NCBI GenBank assembly: GCA_005808475.1
Contig: SYLY01000367.1
Location: 1-33,691 of the forward strand
From: Acidobacteriota bacterium
GTDB taxonomy: Bacteria > Acidobacteriota > Terriglobia > Bryobacterales > Bryobacteraceae
Length of the DNA stretch: 33,691 nucleotides
Reading direction: 5' to 3'
How positions within the stretch are numbered: the first letter of the stretch is position 1; every line of letters begins with the position of its first letter. The position numbers and the translations under genes are program-made. This document shows positions 1-8,097 of this stretch, in pieces. The notes beneath the pieces are model-generated. The model was not told the DNA's origin. It made no database searches and saw nothing but the letters and a program-made list of their open reading frames with translations.

Positions 1-119
1 GAGGTGAGCAGGTAGATCTCATCGAAGACCTTGAAGGCGAAGATGGCGCGGAAGACGAAGGCCACGGCCAGCGCGTCGCGCAGCATGGGAATGACGATGC
101 GCCAGGTGATCTGCCAGGC
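1..119 (-). CDS. Partial ABC sugar-transporter inner-membrane permease (MalF/UgpA type)
   Basis: Read on the reverse strand, this stretch is open throughout. It encodes about 39 residues that fit the region just after the EAA cytoplasmic loop of binding-protein-dependent sugar permeases: [17 protein letters not shown] followed by a hydrophobic segment ending [11 protein letters not shown]. The spacing from Trp-Gln to Ile-Pro and the FDEIYLLT ending are typical of MalF/UgpA-like proteins (PF00528). The upstream half of the domain, including the Glu-Ala-Ala/Asp-Gly part of the loop, is missing because the sequence changes at about 117-123 into ruvB on the other strand. The C-terminus runs off the left edge. 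The match is by eye, so the subfamily and the sugar are unknown. A break inside a conserved domain suggests an assembly junction or a genomic rearrangement. Confidence 0.6.
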
Positions 120-504
120 CCGGGGTACGCCGCGCATCGCCAACCGGCTGCTGCGGCGCGTGCGGGATTACGCGCAGGTGCGCGCCTCGGGTCACGTGGA
201 TCTGCGGGTGGCGGAGGACGCGCTGGACCTGCTGGAAGTGGATCGCTTCGGATTGGACGAGACCGATCAGAAAATCATGACGACGATCCTGGGCAAGTTC
301 GGCGGCGGACCCGTGGGACTGAACACTCTGGCGGCCGCGGTGGACGAACAGCCCGACACGATCGAGGAAGTCTACGAGCCGTACCTGATCCAGCTCGGAT
401 TTCTGGACCGCACCCCGCGCGGACGAATGGGCACGTTGCGCGCGTTCGATTATTTCAAGGTGGCGAGGCCCGGCTTCGGTGGACAAGGTACGCTGTTCGC
501 GTGA
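118..504 (+). CDS. ruvB: Holliday junction branch-migration ATPase RuvB, C-terminal part only
   Basis: RuvB is the hexameric AAA+ motor that drives Holliday-junction branch migration with RuvA and RuvC. The visible part is the end of the AAA+ small domain ([21 protein letters not shown], of which the sensor-2 Arg in GTPR is diagnostic) and the C-terminal winged helix ([35 protein letters not shown]). About 128 of the usual 330-345 residues remain. Walker A and B are absent, because the upstream sequence is permease DNA on the opposite strand. The in-frame ATG at 31 lies in that foreign DNA and is not the real start. The TGA stop overlaps the folK GTG start. The identity is secure; the truncation is an edge or junction effect. 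Confidence 0.93.
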   Translation, partial: ARGTPRIANRLLRRVRDYAQVRASGHVDLRVAEDALDLLEVDRFGLDETDQKIMTTILGKFGGGPVGLNTLAAAVDEQPDTIEEVYEPYLIQLGFLDRTPRGRMGTLRAFDYFKVARPGFGGQGTLFA

Positions 505-983
505 AGCGCGTCTTCCTGGGGCTGGGGTCGAATCTCGGAGACCGGGAGGAGAATCTCGCGCGCGCGCTCGATCTGCTGGGAGGCGATCCGAGGCTGCGCA
601 TCGCGCGCGTGTCGGCGATCTACGAGACCGAGCCGCAAGAGATCGCCCATCAGCCGTGGTTCCTGAATCTGGCGGTGGAAGCGGAGACGTCGATGTTTCC
701 GATGCAGCTTCTGCGATACGCGCTAGGCATCGAGCGGGAGATGGGACGCGTGCGGCGCGTGGCAAAGGGCCCGCGGCCGATCGACATCGACATTTTGCTG
801 TATGGCAACTTCACGATCCGGACGCCGCGGCTCGAGGTTCCGCATCCGCGCATGACGGAGCGGCGATTCGTGCTGGAACCGCTGCTGGAGATCGCGCCCG
901 ATCTGCGGCATCCGGTGACGCGGCTGTCGATGCGCGAGCATCTGGCGGGCATTCGCGGACAAGCGGCGCGAAGGATCGGATAG
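501..983 (+). CDS. folK: 2-amino-4-hydroxy-6-hydroxymethyldihydropteridine pyrophosphokinase
   Basis: FolK transfers pyrophosphate from ATP to 6-hydroxymethyl-dihydropterin in folate synthesis in the cytosol. The 160-residue product has the full family pattern: [15 protein letters not shown] at the N-terminus, YETEP near residue 41, the pterin-side WFLNLAV near 52, the Arg-rich [21 protein letters not shown] (RxxDxD, metal-binding aspartates) around 76-97, and [14 protein letters not shown] around 112-125. The length is normal for the family. The GTG start overlaps the ruvB stop (GTGA), so translation is probably coupled. The next gene starts 8 bp after its stop and has its own -10-like element inside the gap. 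Confidence 0.96.
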   Translation: MKRVFLGLGSNLGDREENLARALDLLGGDPRLRIARVSAIYETEPQEIAHQPWFLNLAVEAETSMFPMQLLRYALGIEREMGRVRRVAKGPRPIDIDILLYGNFTIRTPRLEVPHPRMTERRFVLEPLLEIAPDLRHPVTRLSMREHLAGIRGQAARRIG

Positions 984-986
984 AAT
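981..986 (+). promoter_or_regulatory. -10-like TAGAAT just before the aldose-epimerase-like gene
   Basis: TAGAAT lies 5 nt before the ATG at 992 and includes the folK stop codon. A start site 6-8 nt downstream of such a box would fall on or beside the ATG, which would give a leaderless mRNA. No good -35 was found; the closest is CGGACA at 956-961 with a 19-nt spacer. The call rests on one short motif plus its recurrence at the same place before other genes in this window. Confidence 0.45.
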
Positions 987-991
987 CGCGC

Positions 992-1975
992 ATGATGCGC
1001 TACCTGATCTGCTTCGCCGCCGCCAGCCTGATGCACGCCGCGGATCCGGCGGTGGTGCGAATCGAGGCGGACCGCGTTCGCGCGACGATCGTGCCGGAGA
1101 AGGGCGGCGAAATGGGCAGCCTGCAAACGCGCCATCGCGGCCAGTGGATCGAGACGCTGTACCGGGCGATGGACTATTCGGACAAGCCCGGATGGACCGG
1201 CAAGGCTCCGTTTCTGTGGCCGGCCACCGGACGCAATTTTCCCAAGGACGTGAAGCCGAACGAAGAAGCGCGCGGCAGCGCCTGGGACTGGAACGGCGCG
1301 CGGCTGCCGATGCCGATCCACGGCTTTGCACGCGATCTTCCGTGGAAGGTGGAAACGAAGTCGCGCCGGAGAGCGGTGCTGACGTTGCGCGACAGCGAGT
1401 CCACACGGAAGAGCTATCCGTTCGGATTCCGGCTGGCGGCGGAGTACACGGCGGCGGCCGGCGCGGTGTCGATCCTGTACACGGTGACGGCGGACGAGGG
1501 CAACTCCGGTCCGATGCCGTTCTCGGCGGGCAATCACATCACGTTCAACACGCCGCTGGTGGCGGGAAGCGATCCGCTGAAGATGACGTTCGAGACGCCG
1601 TCGACGGTGGAGTATCTGAAGGCCGCGGGCGGCATCCCGACGGGCGAGAAGCGTCCGCGGTCGTATGCGCCGGCCGTGCCGCTCTCCCAGATCCAAGCGC
1701 TGACCGCGATCTCGCTTTCGGGCTATTCGGGCGACCCCTTCATGATCCTGAGCGATCCGGCCGGGTTGTCGCTGCGAATTTCGCAGAAGGCCGACAGCGC
1801 GCCATCGGAGCCGGTCGTGAGGTTCAACGTATGGGGCGATCCCCGCAACGGTTACTTCAGTCCGGAGCCCTGGGTGGGCCTGCAGAATTCGTTCAACCTG
1901 CGGCAGGGCTTGGTGTGGCTGGAGCCGGGCCGGTCGTGGAAATGGAAGATCGAGATCGCGGCGGAGTCGAAGTGA
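992..1975 (+). CDS. Exported aldose 1-epimerase-like (galactose mutarotase fold) protein
   Basis: A 327-residue protein with a short signal sequence (hydrophobic LICFAAASLMHA, likely cut before ADPAVV). The body matches the aldose-epimerase/mutarotase superfamily: IVPEKGGEMGSL near residue 30, PFLWPATGRNF near 70, the conserved PIHGFARDLPWKV near 108, and FSAGNHITFNTPL around 180 (His and Asn near the sugar pocket). The family interconverts alpha and beta anomers or binds sugars; a periplasmic location is inferred from the signal. Start choice: tandem ATG at 992 and 995, both after folK's stop and 5-8 nt after a TAGAAT box. Its stop abuts the stop of the convergent protease gene (TGATCA). The substrate cannot be named, and the general mutarotase acid/base residues were not verified one by one. 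Confidence 0.8.
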   Translation: MMRYLICFAAASLMHAADPAVVRIEADRVRATIVPEKGGEMGSLQTRHRGQWIETLYRAMDYSDKPGWTGKAPFLWPATGRNFPKDVKPNEEARGSAWDWNGARLPMPIHGFARDLPWKVETKSRRRAVLTLRDSESTRKSYPFGFRLAAEYTAAAGAVSILYTVTADEGNSGPMPFSAGNHITFNTPLVAGSDPLKMTFETPSTVEYLKAAGGIPTGEKRPRSYAPAVPLSQIQALTAISLSGYSGDPFMILSDPAGLSLRISQKADSAPSEPVVRFNVWGDPRNGYFSPEPWVGLQNSFNLRQGLVWLEPGRSWKWKIEIAAESK

Positions 1976-2815
1976 TCAGCCCGTGAACAGCGTCTTCCAG
2001 GTGGTGACGACCAGCGCGTGGGCGACCATCGCGGCGCGGACCCCGCGAGCCTCGATGTAAGCGCGGCCGTAGAAGAGTCCCGCGGCCGAGGCGAGCAATA
2101 CGACCTTCCAGTTCGGAAACGCGCGGTTGTACCAGAGATGGACGCACCCGAACAGGACGCTGCTCACCACCAGAGCGGGAACGGTTCCCCAACGCGATCG
2201 CAGACGTTCGAGCAGCAGGCCGCGGAAGAACACCTCCTCGCCCAGCGCCACCACCCAGAGGATACCGAGGAAAGTGGCTGGAGCGCGCCACCAAGCGCCG
2301 CGGACCACGCCGAAGTGCGCGGCGTCAAGCAAATACATCAGCGACACGACGACGGGAATGCAGTAGACGTAGAGCTTGACGCCGATCCGCCAATCGGACG
2401 CCGAGGGGAAGAAGCCGAATCCGATCCCTTCCGAGCCGCGCCGCGCCAGGATGGACGCGAGTCCCAGGCGGAACCAGAGCAATTGCCCGAGCGCTTCCGT
2501 CGCGATCCCCTCCGCCGGACGGGCGTACACGAACTTGTGCCAGCCGGCAAGGTGTGCCGCCGCGACGAAGGCAAGATAGACGAGATCGGACGCGGGGAGG
2601 CGTCCGGTCAACGGCAGCCACCACACGCTCAGCGCGGCGAGAACGGCCAGCACCGCCAGCGCTTCCGGGCGGAACACACCGGCGGGAATCGAGTAAAGGA
2701 GGAACGGCGCAAGAGCCGAAATCCACAAGCGGGGCAGCGTCCACGTGGCGCGGCGGGCGACGGTGAAATAGCAGACTAGCTCCACCACGAACGCCGCGAG
2801 AATGGCGGCCAACAC
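1976..2815 (-). CDS. CPBP-family (CAAX/Abi) intramembrane metalloprotease
   Basis: A polytopic membrane protein of 279 residues with about seven hydrophobic segments. The CPBP glutamic-protease signature is clear: LGEEVFFRGLLLERLR (EExxxR) in the middle, then a conserved SSVLFGCVHLWYN (FxxxH) and a late AAMVAHALVVTTWK (HxxxN/T region). Bacterial members act on membrane peptides or are of unknown role; a target cannot be inferred. I place the start at GTG 2815, directly before the first membrane segment (VLAAILAAFVVELVCYF), because TATACC lies 7 nt upstream. An ATG at 2863 would add 16 residues but would overlap the start of the divergent gene at 2841. The family call is firm; the start is uncertain. 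Confidence 0.85.
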   Translation of the reverse strand: MLAAILAAFVVELVCYFTVARRATWTLPRLWISALAPFLLYSIPAGVFRPEALAVLAVLAALSVWWLPLTGRLPASDLVYLAFVAAAHLAGWHKFVYARPAEGIATEALGQLLWFRLGLASILARRGSEGIGFGFFPSASDWRIGVKLYVYCIPVVVSLMYLLDAAHFGVVRGAWWRAPATFLGILWVVALGEEVFFRGLLLERLRSRWGTVPALVVSSVLFGCVHLWYNRAFPNWKVVLLASAAGLFYGRAYIEARGVRAAMVAHALVVTTWKTLFTG

Positions 2816-2822
2816 GTGCGGC

Positions 2823-2830
2823 GGTATACT
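2823..2830. promoter_or_regulatory. Possible bidirectional -10 element (GGTATACT)
   Basis: The forward strand reads TATACT (2825-2830), 10 nt before the ATG at 2841. The reverse strand reads TATACC (2828-2823), 7 nt before the GTG at 2815. The shared GTATAC core is palindromic, so one element could serve both divergent genes, each with almost no leader. Only 25 bp separate the two starts. No convincing -35 is visible on either strand. Confidence 0.45.
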
Positions 2831-2840
2831 CTGGGCAAGG

Positions 2841-3572
2841 ATGGCTTCCACCGCCTTCGGCATTGGCCTTCTCATCGTAGCACCGGCCCTTTTCGGCCAG
2901 CCCGCGAACCTGGCGAAGCTGGTGGCGGAGCGCGAGAAGTCGGCGCGCGAGGCTCGCGGCCAGTACACCTACCGGCAGGAAGTGCTGGTGGAGGAGATGT
3001 CGTCTCGTGGTGGGCGCGCGGGTTTTTACAAGGAGACGCGGGAGATCGTGTTCTCGGCGAACGGCGAGCGCACCGAGCGGTTCCTGGTCAAGCCGTTCCT
3101 GGCCCTGGTCCGGCTGCGGCTCACCGATGAAGATTTCCGCGACATCCGCGACGTACAGCCGTTCCTGTTCACCACGGACGAACTGTGGCAGTACGAGACC
3201 AAGCCGAGAGGCGACGAGGTGTCGGATGGCGTGGACTGCTGGCTGCTGCAGGTTCGCCCGCGGCAGACGCACCAGGGCCAGCGTCTGTTCGACGGCATGT
3301 TCTGGGTGGACAAGCGCGACCACTCGGTGGTGAAGACGGAAGGCGTCGCCGTCCCACAGATGTTCAGCAAGCGGGAGGAGAATCTGTTCCCGCGATTCAC
3401 GACGTTCCGCGAAACGGTGGACGGCCACCGGTTCCCCATCCACACACACTCCGACGACACGCTGCCGTTTTCGAGCGGCCCGTTGCGGACGCGCATGACG
3501 ATCAAGTACCTCGACTACCGCCGGTTCGCGGCGAGTTCCACGGTTACGTTCGGGGAAGAGCCCAAGCGGTAG
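2841..3572 (+). CDS. Exported protein of unknown function, LolA/LolB-like
   Basis: The 243-residue product has a signal peptide (ASTAFGIGLLIVAPALFG, probable cleavage before QPANL), a charged helix (LVAEREKSAREARG) and then a beta-rich body with many alternating charged and aromatic residues: YTYRQEVLVEEM, RTERFLVKPF, DCWLLQVRPR, GMFWVDKRDHSVVKTEGVA, TMIKYLDYRRF-like end. The FWVDKRDHSVVK phrase and overall pattern resemble acidobacterial outer-membrane lipoprotein-sorting-like (LolA/LolB fold) proteins. No lipobox is seen, so it is probably soluble in the periplasm. The ATG at 2841 was chosen because the signal peptide begins there; upstream codons in frame lie in the other gene's promoter. 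Fold assignment is tentative. Confidence 0.7.
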   Translation: MASTAFGIGLLIVAPALFGQPANLAKLVAEREKSAREARGQYTYRQEVLVEEMSSRGGRAGFYKETREIVFSANGERTERFLVKPFLALVRLRLTDEDFRDIRDVQPFLFTTDELWQYETKPRGDEVSDGVDCWLLQVRPRQTHQGQRLFDGMFWVDKRDHSVVKTEGVAVPQMFSKREENLFPRFTTFRETVDGHRFPIHTHSDDTLPFSSGPLRTRMTIKYLDYRRFAASSTVTFGEEPKR

Positions 3573-3578
3573 ACGCCA

Positions 3579-3594
3579 GGCCGGATTACCGGCT
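3579..3594 (+). terminator. Hairpin after the LolA-like gene, without a U-tract
   Basis: GCCGG-ATTA-CCGGC (3580-3593) forms a perfect 5-bp stem with a 4-nt loop and can add a G-U pair at 3579/3594. It starts 7 nt after the stop of the upstream gene. No run of T follows, so it may be a weak terminator or an mRNA-end stabiliser. Confidence 0.4.
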
Positions 3595-3606
3595 TCGCGG
3601 CTCGGG

Positions 3607-3612
3607 TATAAT
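3607..3612 (+). promoter_or_regulatory. Consensus -10 TATAAT before the PSD1 cytochrome gene
   Basis: A perfect TATAAT lies 34 nt before the ATG at 3647. Unlike the near-leaderless genes in this window, it leaves a leader of about 28 nt containing a strong purine-rich ribosome site (GGAAAGGGGGG just before the ATG). The -35 region 17 nt upstream (GATTAC) is a poor match. Confidence 0.55.
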
Positions 3613-3646
3613 TGGGCAGACTCTTTTCACCTGCCGGAAAGGGGGG

Positions 3647-6235
3647 ATGGATCACGTGTATCCGCGCGTCATTATCGTTTTCGCCGCCGCCTGCGCCGCC
3701 ATACGTTCGGCGCCAGTCTCCTTTTCGAAGGACGTGAAGCCCATACTCGAGAACCGTTGCATCAAGTGCCACGGCGCGTCGATGCAGATGGGCAAGTTGG
3801 GGCTCCACTCACGCGAAGCCGCGATGAAGGGAGGAGAGAAGGGGCCGGTCCTGGTTCCCGGCAAGCCCCAGGAAAGCTCGCTCTACCGCAAAGTGGCGGG
3901 GCTCGAGAAGCCGATGATGCCGATGGACGGCAAGCTATCCGCCGGGGAAATCAAGATCCTCGAATCGTGGATCGCCGAAGGAGCGAGTTGGGACGGCGCG
4001 GCGATTTCCGGCGGCGCCTCCAACCTGAGCGCGTTGGAGCGGTACACGCCGCCAGACGCGGCGAAGTCGTATTGGGCGTTTCAACGGCCGGTCAAAGCGC
4101 CTGTTCCGCCGGTTGAAGCCGAGTGGAGGGCGAATCCGGTGGATGCCTTCCTCAAAAAGACGCTGGACGCTCGCGGCTTGAAGCCGGCTCCGCTGGCGGA
4201 CAAGCGGGTACTGCTGCGCCGGGCGTTCCTCGATTTGACCGGTTTGCCACCCACGCCGCCGCAAGTGCGCGAGTTCATGGAAGACCAGTCCCCGGACGCC
4301 TGGAAGAACCTGATCGAGCGGCTGCTGGCGTCCCCGCAATACGGCGAGCGCTGGGGACGCCATTGGCTGGACGTGGCGCGTTACGCCGACTCCAACGGCT
4401 ACGAGCACGACTTCGACCGCCCCAACGCATGGCGCTATCGCGACTACGTAATCCAGGCGTTCAACAAGGATCTGCCGTTCGACAAGTTCCTCGAGGAGCA
4501 GTTCGCCGGGGACGAGATGGAAGAGGCGACGCAAGACCGGTTGATCGCCACCGGTTTCCTGCGGAATTACGCCAAGGTGGGATTCCGCGAGAAGGACAAT
4601 CCACAGTTCCGGCACGAGTATCTGGACGACATGATCGCCACCATCGGCCGGGGCGTGATGGGACTCACCGTGCAGTGCGCGCGGTGCCACAACCACAAGT
4701 TCGATCCCATCGGGCAGAAGGATTACTACACGCTGCAGGCGTCGTTGTTCGGCGTCGTGGAAGTGGACCATCCGCTGGTTCCGGCGGACGAGGCCAAGCG
4801 CTACCAGGACGCCGTGGCCTCGGTGGCGTCGCGCGTGAAGCCGTTGAAGGGCGAGATCAAGAAGATCAACCTGCCGTACGAGGAGAAGCTGCTCGTCGAC
4901 AAGTACAAGAAGTGGCCCGCCAATATCCAGGAGGCGATCTTCACGCCCGAGGAGAAGCGGACGGCGGGACAGGTGCTGCTGGCCAATCAGATCATCCGCA
5001 CGACGCGGGTGACCGACGCCGAAATCGACAAGCTGATCTCGGAGGCCGACCGGGTCCGCAAGCGGGAGCTCGAGACCAAGGTACGCGAGATCGAGAAGGA
5101 GCGGCCGAAGTCGATCCCGGTGGCGATGGGGATGACCGATGGCGACTATCGCTTCACGCCGGACGGAGCGGGCGACGAACCCGCGCCGGGCAAGGGCATC
5201 CAGCGCGAGGTGGAGGAGGGCAGCTACCTGAGCGACGGATCGAAGCCGTACCAGGCTCCGCCTTCTTACTTTCTGCACGGCGGCGACATGCTGAGCAAAG
5301 GTTCGGCGATGAAGCCGGCTTTCCTCACCGTGGTGGACGACGGTGGTTTACCCACCGAGTTGCAACCCGTGCACCGGCGGACATCGGGGCGGCGGCTGGC
5401 GCTGGCGAAATGGCTGGGGTCGGACAAGAATCCGCTCACGGCGCGGGTGATGGTCAACCGGATCTGGCATCATCACTTCGGGCGTGGCATCGTGTCGACG
5501 CTCGACAATTTCGGCAAGGTGGGCGATCTTCCCACGCATCCGGAACTGCTGGACTGGCTAGCGGTGGAGTTCATGGAACGCGGTTGGAGCGTCAAGAACA
5601 TGCACCGGCTGCTGATGAGTTCGCGCGCGTACCGGATGTCGAGCGGGTTTATCGACGAAGGCAACATGGCCAAGGACGCGGACAACCTCTACTGGTGGCG
5701 TTTCCGGTCGCAACGGCTCGAGGCCGAGATCGTGCGGGACAGCATCCTGGCTGTGTCCGGTTCGCTGAACGCGAAGATGGGAGGCCCGGCGGTGTTCCCC
5801 GAGTTGCCATCCGAGGTGCTCGCGTCGATGGACAAAGGCATTTGGCGCCGGAAGAGCGACGGGCCGGAGGTGTGGCGGCGTAGCGTGTATGTGTACCGGA
5901 AGCGCGGCTTGCCTCTGCCGTTTTTCGAGGTGTTCGATCTGCCGGATCAGAACATCACGTGCGGCCGCCGGAACGTGTCGACGGTGCCGACGCAGGCGCT
6001 GACGTTGATGAACAACGAGTGGGTGATCAACCAGGCGCGCCGGCTCGCCGATCGCGTGGCGACGGAAGCGGCGGGCGGTCCGGACGAGCAGGTGGAACGG
6101 GCGTATCTGGTGGCGTTGGGGCGTCCGCCCTCGGCCGGAGAGAAGCGCGTCGGGGTCGAGTTTTTGAAGGAGCGCACGTTGGCGGATTTCGCCCACGTGC
6201 TGCTCAACCTGAACGAGTTCGTTTACTTGAGGTAG
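3647..6235 (+). CDS. PSD1 / planctomycete cytochrome c domain protein (PSCyt1-PSCyt2/DUF1549-DUF1553)
   Basis: An 862-residue exported multidomain protein. Order: signal sequence (VIIVFAAACAAIRSA); PSCyt1 c-type haem domain with RCIKCHG (CxxCH, about residue 37-43); DUF1549/PSCyt2 with LLRRAFLDLTGLPPTP, YGERWGRHWLDVARYADSNG and a second haem-type motif VQCARCHNHKFDP near 344; a charged, partly coiled middle; then PSD1/DUF1553 with NPLTARVMVNRIWHHHFGRGIV and RSQRLEAEIVRDSIL near the C-terminus. The biochemical role of this family is not established; co-occurrence with DUF1501 and sugar-degrading enzymes suggests periplasmic redox or carbohydrate work. DUF1501 follows after 4 nt, so the two are co-transcribed. 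A GTG at 3656 is an alternative start. Domain calls are confident; the function is unknown. Confidence 0.92.
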   Translation: MDHVYPRVIIVFAAACAAIRSAPVSFSKDVKPILENRCIKCHGASMQMGKLGLHSREAAMKGGEKGPVLVPGKPQESSLYRKVAGLEKPMMPMDGKLSAGEIKILESWIAEGASWDGAAISGGASNLSALERYTPPDAAKSYWAFQRPVKAPVPPVEAEWRANPVDAFLKKTLDARGLKPAPLADKRVLLRRAFLDLTGLPPTPPQVREFMEDQSPDAWKNLIERLLASPQYGERWGRHWLDVARYADSNGYEHDFDRPNAWRYRDYVIQAFNKDLPFDKFLEEQFAGDEMEEATQDRLIATGFLRNYAKVGFREKDNPQFRHEYLDDMIATIGRGVMGLTVQCARCHNHKFDPIGQKDYYTLQASLFGVVEVDHPLVPADEAKRYQDAVASVASRVKPLKGEIKKINLPYEEKLLVDKYKKWPANIQEAIFTPEEKRTAGQVLLANQIIRTTRVTDAEIDKLISEADRVRKRELETKVREIEKERPKSIPVAMGMTDGDYRFTPDGAGDEPAPGKGIQREVEEGSYLSDGSKPYQAPPSYFLHGGDMLSKGSAMKPAFLTVVDDGGLPTELQPVHRRTSGRRLALAKWLGSDKNPLTARVMVNRIWHHHFGRGIVSTLDNFGKVGDLPTHPELLDWLAVEFMERGWSVKNMHRLLMSSRAYRMSSGFIDEGNMAKDADNLYWWRFRSQRLEAEIVRDSILAVSGSLNAKMGGPAVFPELPSEVLASMDKGIWRRKSDGPEVWRRSVYVYRKRGLPLPFFEVFDLPDQNITCGRRNVSTVPTQALTLMNNEWVINQARRLADRVATEAAGGPDEQVERAYLVALGRPPSAGEKRVGVEFLKERTLADFAHVLLNLNEFVYLR

Positions 6236-6239
6236 CGAT

Positions 6240-7688
6240 ATGCGGCGTTTCGTTTCGCGGCGCGATTTTCTGTTCGAGGCCGGTGGCGGGTTGAGCGGCC
6301 TCGGCTTGGCGTATCTGCTCGGCCAGGATGGACTGCTGGCCGCGACGGCTGGCGATTCGTGCTCGGGCGGAACCGCGGCATCGTCGCCATACGCGCCGCG
6401 GAATCCGCATTTCAAGCCGCGCGCCAAGCGGGTGATCTCGCTGTTCATGAGCGGCGGCGTAAGCCAGATGGACACGTTCGATCCCAAGCCCGCGCTGTCG
6501 AAGTTCGCCGGACAACCGCTGGCGGGCAAGGGCGAGGTGGTGGTGCGGCAGGGCCATCCCGGACCGCTGATGCCATCGCCGTTCGCGTTCAAGAAGCACG
6601 GCCAGGGCGGCCTCGAGATTTCGGAGCTCTTCCCCAACGTCGCAATGCACGCCGACAAGCTGGCGGTGGTGCGGTCGGTGAAGGGACGCTCGAACGACCA
6701 CGTGATGGCGCACTACGAGCTGGCTTCGGGCTCGATCCGGATGGGCGCGCCGAGCGTGGGATCGTGGGTTGCGTATGGGCTGGGATCGGAGAATCAGAAT
6801 CTGCCGGCGTTCGTGGTAATCTACGACGCGCGCGGAGGCCCGTTCGGAGGCCCGGCGAATTGGAGCGCGGGTTACATGCCGGCCGCGTACCAGGGGACGA
6901 TTTTCCGGAGCAAGGGCGATCCGATTTACGACCTGAAGGCGCCGCAAGGGATGACGGAAGAGCAGGTCCGTTCGCGGCTCGCGTTGCTCGAGAAGTTGAA
7001 CAAGGTGGATCTCGAGCGGAATCCCGGGAATTCGGAGTTGGCGGCGCGGATCAGCGCGTACGAGCTGGCTTTCCGGATGCAGGGGTGCGCCCCGGAGGCC
7101 GTGAACGTGGAGTCGGAACCGGAGACGGTGAAGAAGCTCTACGGCATCGACAATCCGGTCACCGCGCCGTTCGGAAGGCAGTGCCTGATCGCCAGACGGC
7201 TGTGCGAGCGGGGCGTGCGGTTCATTCAGCTCTATCACGGCGGCATCGGAAACCAGGGCACCGACACCTGGGACGCGCATGGCAACGTGGTGGAGAATCA
7301 CACGCAGCACTGCGCGGAGACCGACTATCCGATCGCGGGTCTGCTCACCGACCTCGCGAAGCGGGGATTGCTCGAGGACACGCTGGTGATCTGGCAGAGC
7401 GAATTCGGACGGATGCCGATCTCTCAACGCGGACTCGGACGCGACCACAACCCCGGCACGATGAGCATCTGGCTGGCGGGCGCCGGCATCAAGGGCGGGC
7501 AGGCCATCGGGGCGAGCGACGAGTTCGGCTACAAGGCCGAGCAGCAAGTGGTGACCGTGCACGACCTGCACGCCACCGTGCTGCACTTGCTGGGGATGGA
7601 TCACACCAAGCTCACGTACGCGTACCAGGGCCGGCGGATGCGGCTCACCGACGTCTATGGAGAAGTGATTCCGCAGATCGCCGCGTAG
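6240..7688 (+). CDS. DUF1501 family protein (alkaline-phosphatase-like fold), Tat-exported
   Basis: A 482-residue product that begins with a twin-arginine signal (SRRDFLFEAGGGLSGLGLAYLL), so it is probably folded, perhaps with metal, before export. DUF1501 hallmarks are present: RVISLFMSGGVSQMDTFDPKP near 60, the VVRSVKGRSNDHVMAHYELASG block near 140, GVRFIQLYHGG, DTWDAHGNV, WQSEFGRMP and GRDHNP (Asp/His residues that resemble metal ligands of the sulfatase/phosphatase superfamily). The enzymatic activity of DUF1501 is not established. It is encoded 4 nt after the PSD1 cytochrome gene. The last ~28 codons and the downstream leader are duplicated at 11074-11247. Confidence 0.92.
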   Translation: MRRFVSRRDFLFEAGGGLSGLGLAYLLGQDGLLAATAGDSCSGGTAASSPYAPRNPHFKPRAKRVISLFMSGGVSQMDTFDPKPALSKFAGQPLAGKGEVVVRQGHPGPLMPSPFAFKKHGQGGLEISELFPNVAMHADKLAVVRSVKGRSNDHVMAHYELASGSIRMGAPSVGSWVAYGLGSENQNLPAFVVIYDARGGPFGGPANWSAGYMPAAYQGTIFRSKGDPIYDLKAPQGMTEEQVRSRLALLEKLNKVDLERNPGNSELAARISAYELAFRMQGCAPEAVNVESEPETVKKLYGIDNPVTAPFGRQCLIARRLCERGVRFIQLYHGGIGNQGTDTWDAHGNVVENHTQHCAETDYPIAGLLTDLAKRGLLEDTLVIWQSEFGRMPISQRGLGRDHNPGTMSIWLAGAGIKGGQAIGASDEFGYKAEQQVVTVHDLHATVLHLLGMDHTKLTYAYQGRRMRLTDVYGEVIPQIAA

Positions 7689-7778
7689 TGCCACGATCCG
7701 CTATCCTGTGTCCATAGAGAGGCGGGATGCCGGTCCGGCGGCGTGAATCCGGGAGGTCGGTCTAAACATCGCCGGCTT
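7605..7778 (+). repeat. Left copy of a ~174-bp direct repeat (DUF1501 tail + leader + decayed gene start)
   Basis: This stretch matches 11074-11247 at about 90% by eye, with no gaps (offset 3469). It comprises the last ~28 codons of DUF1501, a TATCCT -10-like box at 7702, a 47-nt block that is identical in both copies (7711-7757 = 11180-11226), and the decayed first codons of the gene that starts at 11233. Here that ATG reads AAA, so this copy's gene start is dead. Similarity fades after 7778. Confidence 0.9.
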
Positions 7779-7866
7779 CAGTTCCGGCTGCTCGTGAGAC
7801 TCTGGTGATCGGGGTGGCCTGATGTGCTTTTCTGTTCGCGCCAGTACGACAGCGAGGGCCGTACCG

Positions 7867-8097
7867 CTATTTCAGCGCTTCGTTGATCTCGATATCCCGC
7901 TTCAAAACGTCGGTGAGAAGCTGCGAAAGGCCAACCCCCTTGCGTTCGGCCTTGTCTGAGAAATACTCCCAGACACTCCTCTCAATCGACGCAGGTAGGA
8001 AAACAGCCGCTTCCGCCGGAATATGATGACGGCCGCGCGTTGCCTTGCTGAAGTCGATTTCCATCGGCATTTCTTCGTCAAGCGGTTGGTTGGTCAT
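7867..8097 (-). CDS. brnA: BrnA-type antitoxin
   Basis: A 76-residue protein matching BrnA antitoxins (PF14384). It starts MTNQPLDEEMPMEIDFSKATRG, the usual acidic lead-in, followed by a ribbon-helix-helix-like C-terminal half (IERSVWEYFSDKAERKGVGLSQLLTDVLKRDIEIN). BrnA binds and neutralises the BrnT ribonuclease toxin and represses the operon. The ATG at 8097 overlaps the original BrnT stop (ATGA). Because BrnT has lost sequence and shifted frame, the toxin's N-terminal frame now runs straight into this gene, so the antitoxin may also be made as a BrnT-BrnA fusion (7867-8328). The antitoxin itself looks intact. Confidence 0.8.
   Translation of the reverse strand: MTNQPLDEEMPMEIDFSKATRGRHHIPAEAAVFLPASIERSVWEYFSDKAERKGVGLSQLLTDVLKRDIEINEALK

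Noticed and set aside
31-120. ATG at 31 as the start of ruvB
   Set aside because: The codons before 118 do not resemble RuvB, and the opposite strand there reads as a permease; ruvB is truncated.
650-1696. Long reverse-strand open frame across folK and the epimerase gene
   Set aside because: Arg/His-rich composition typical of antisense of GC-rich genes; both forward genes have clear family motifs. The same holds for other long shadows, such as 4123-5883 and 11437-13143.
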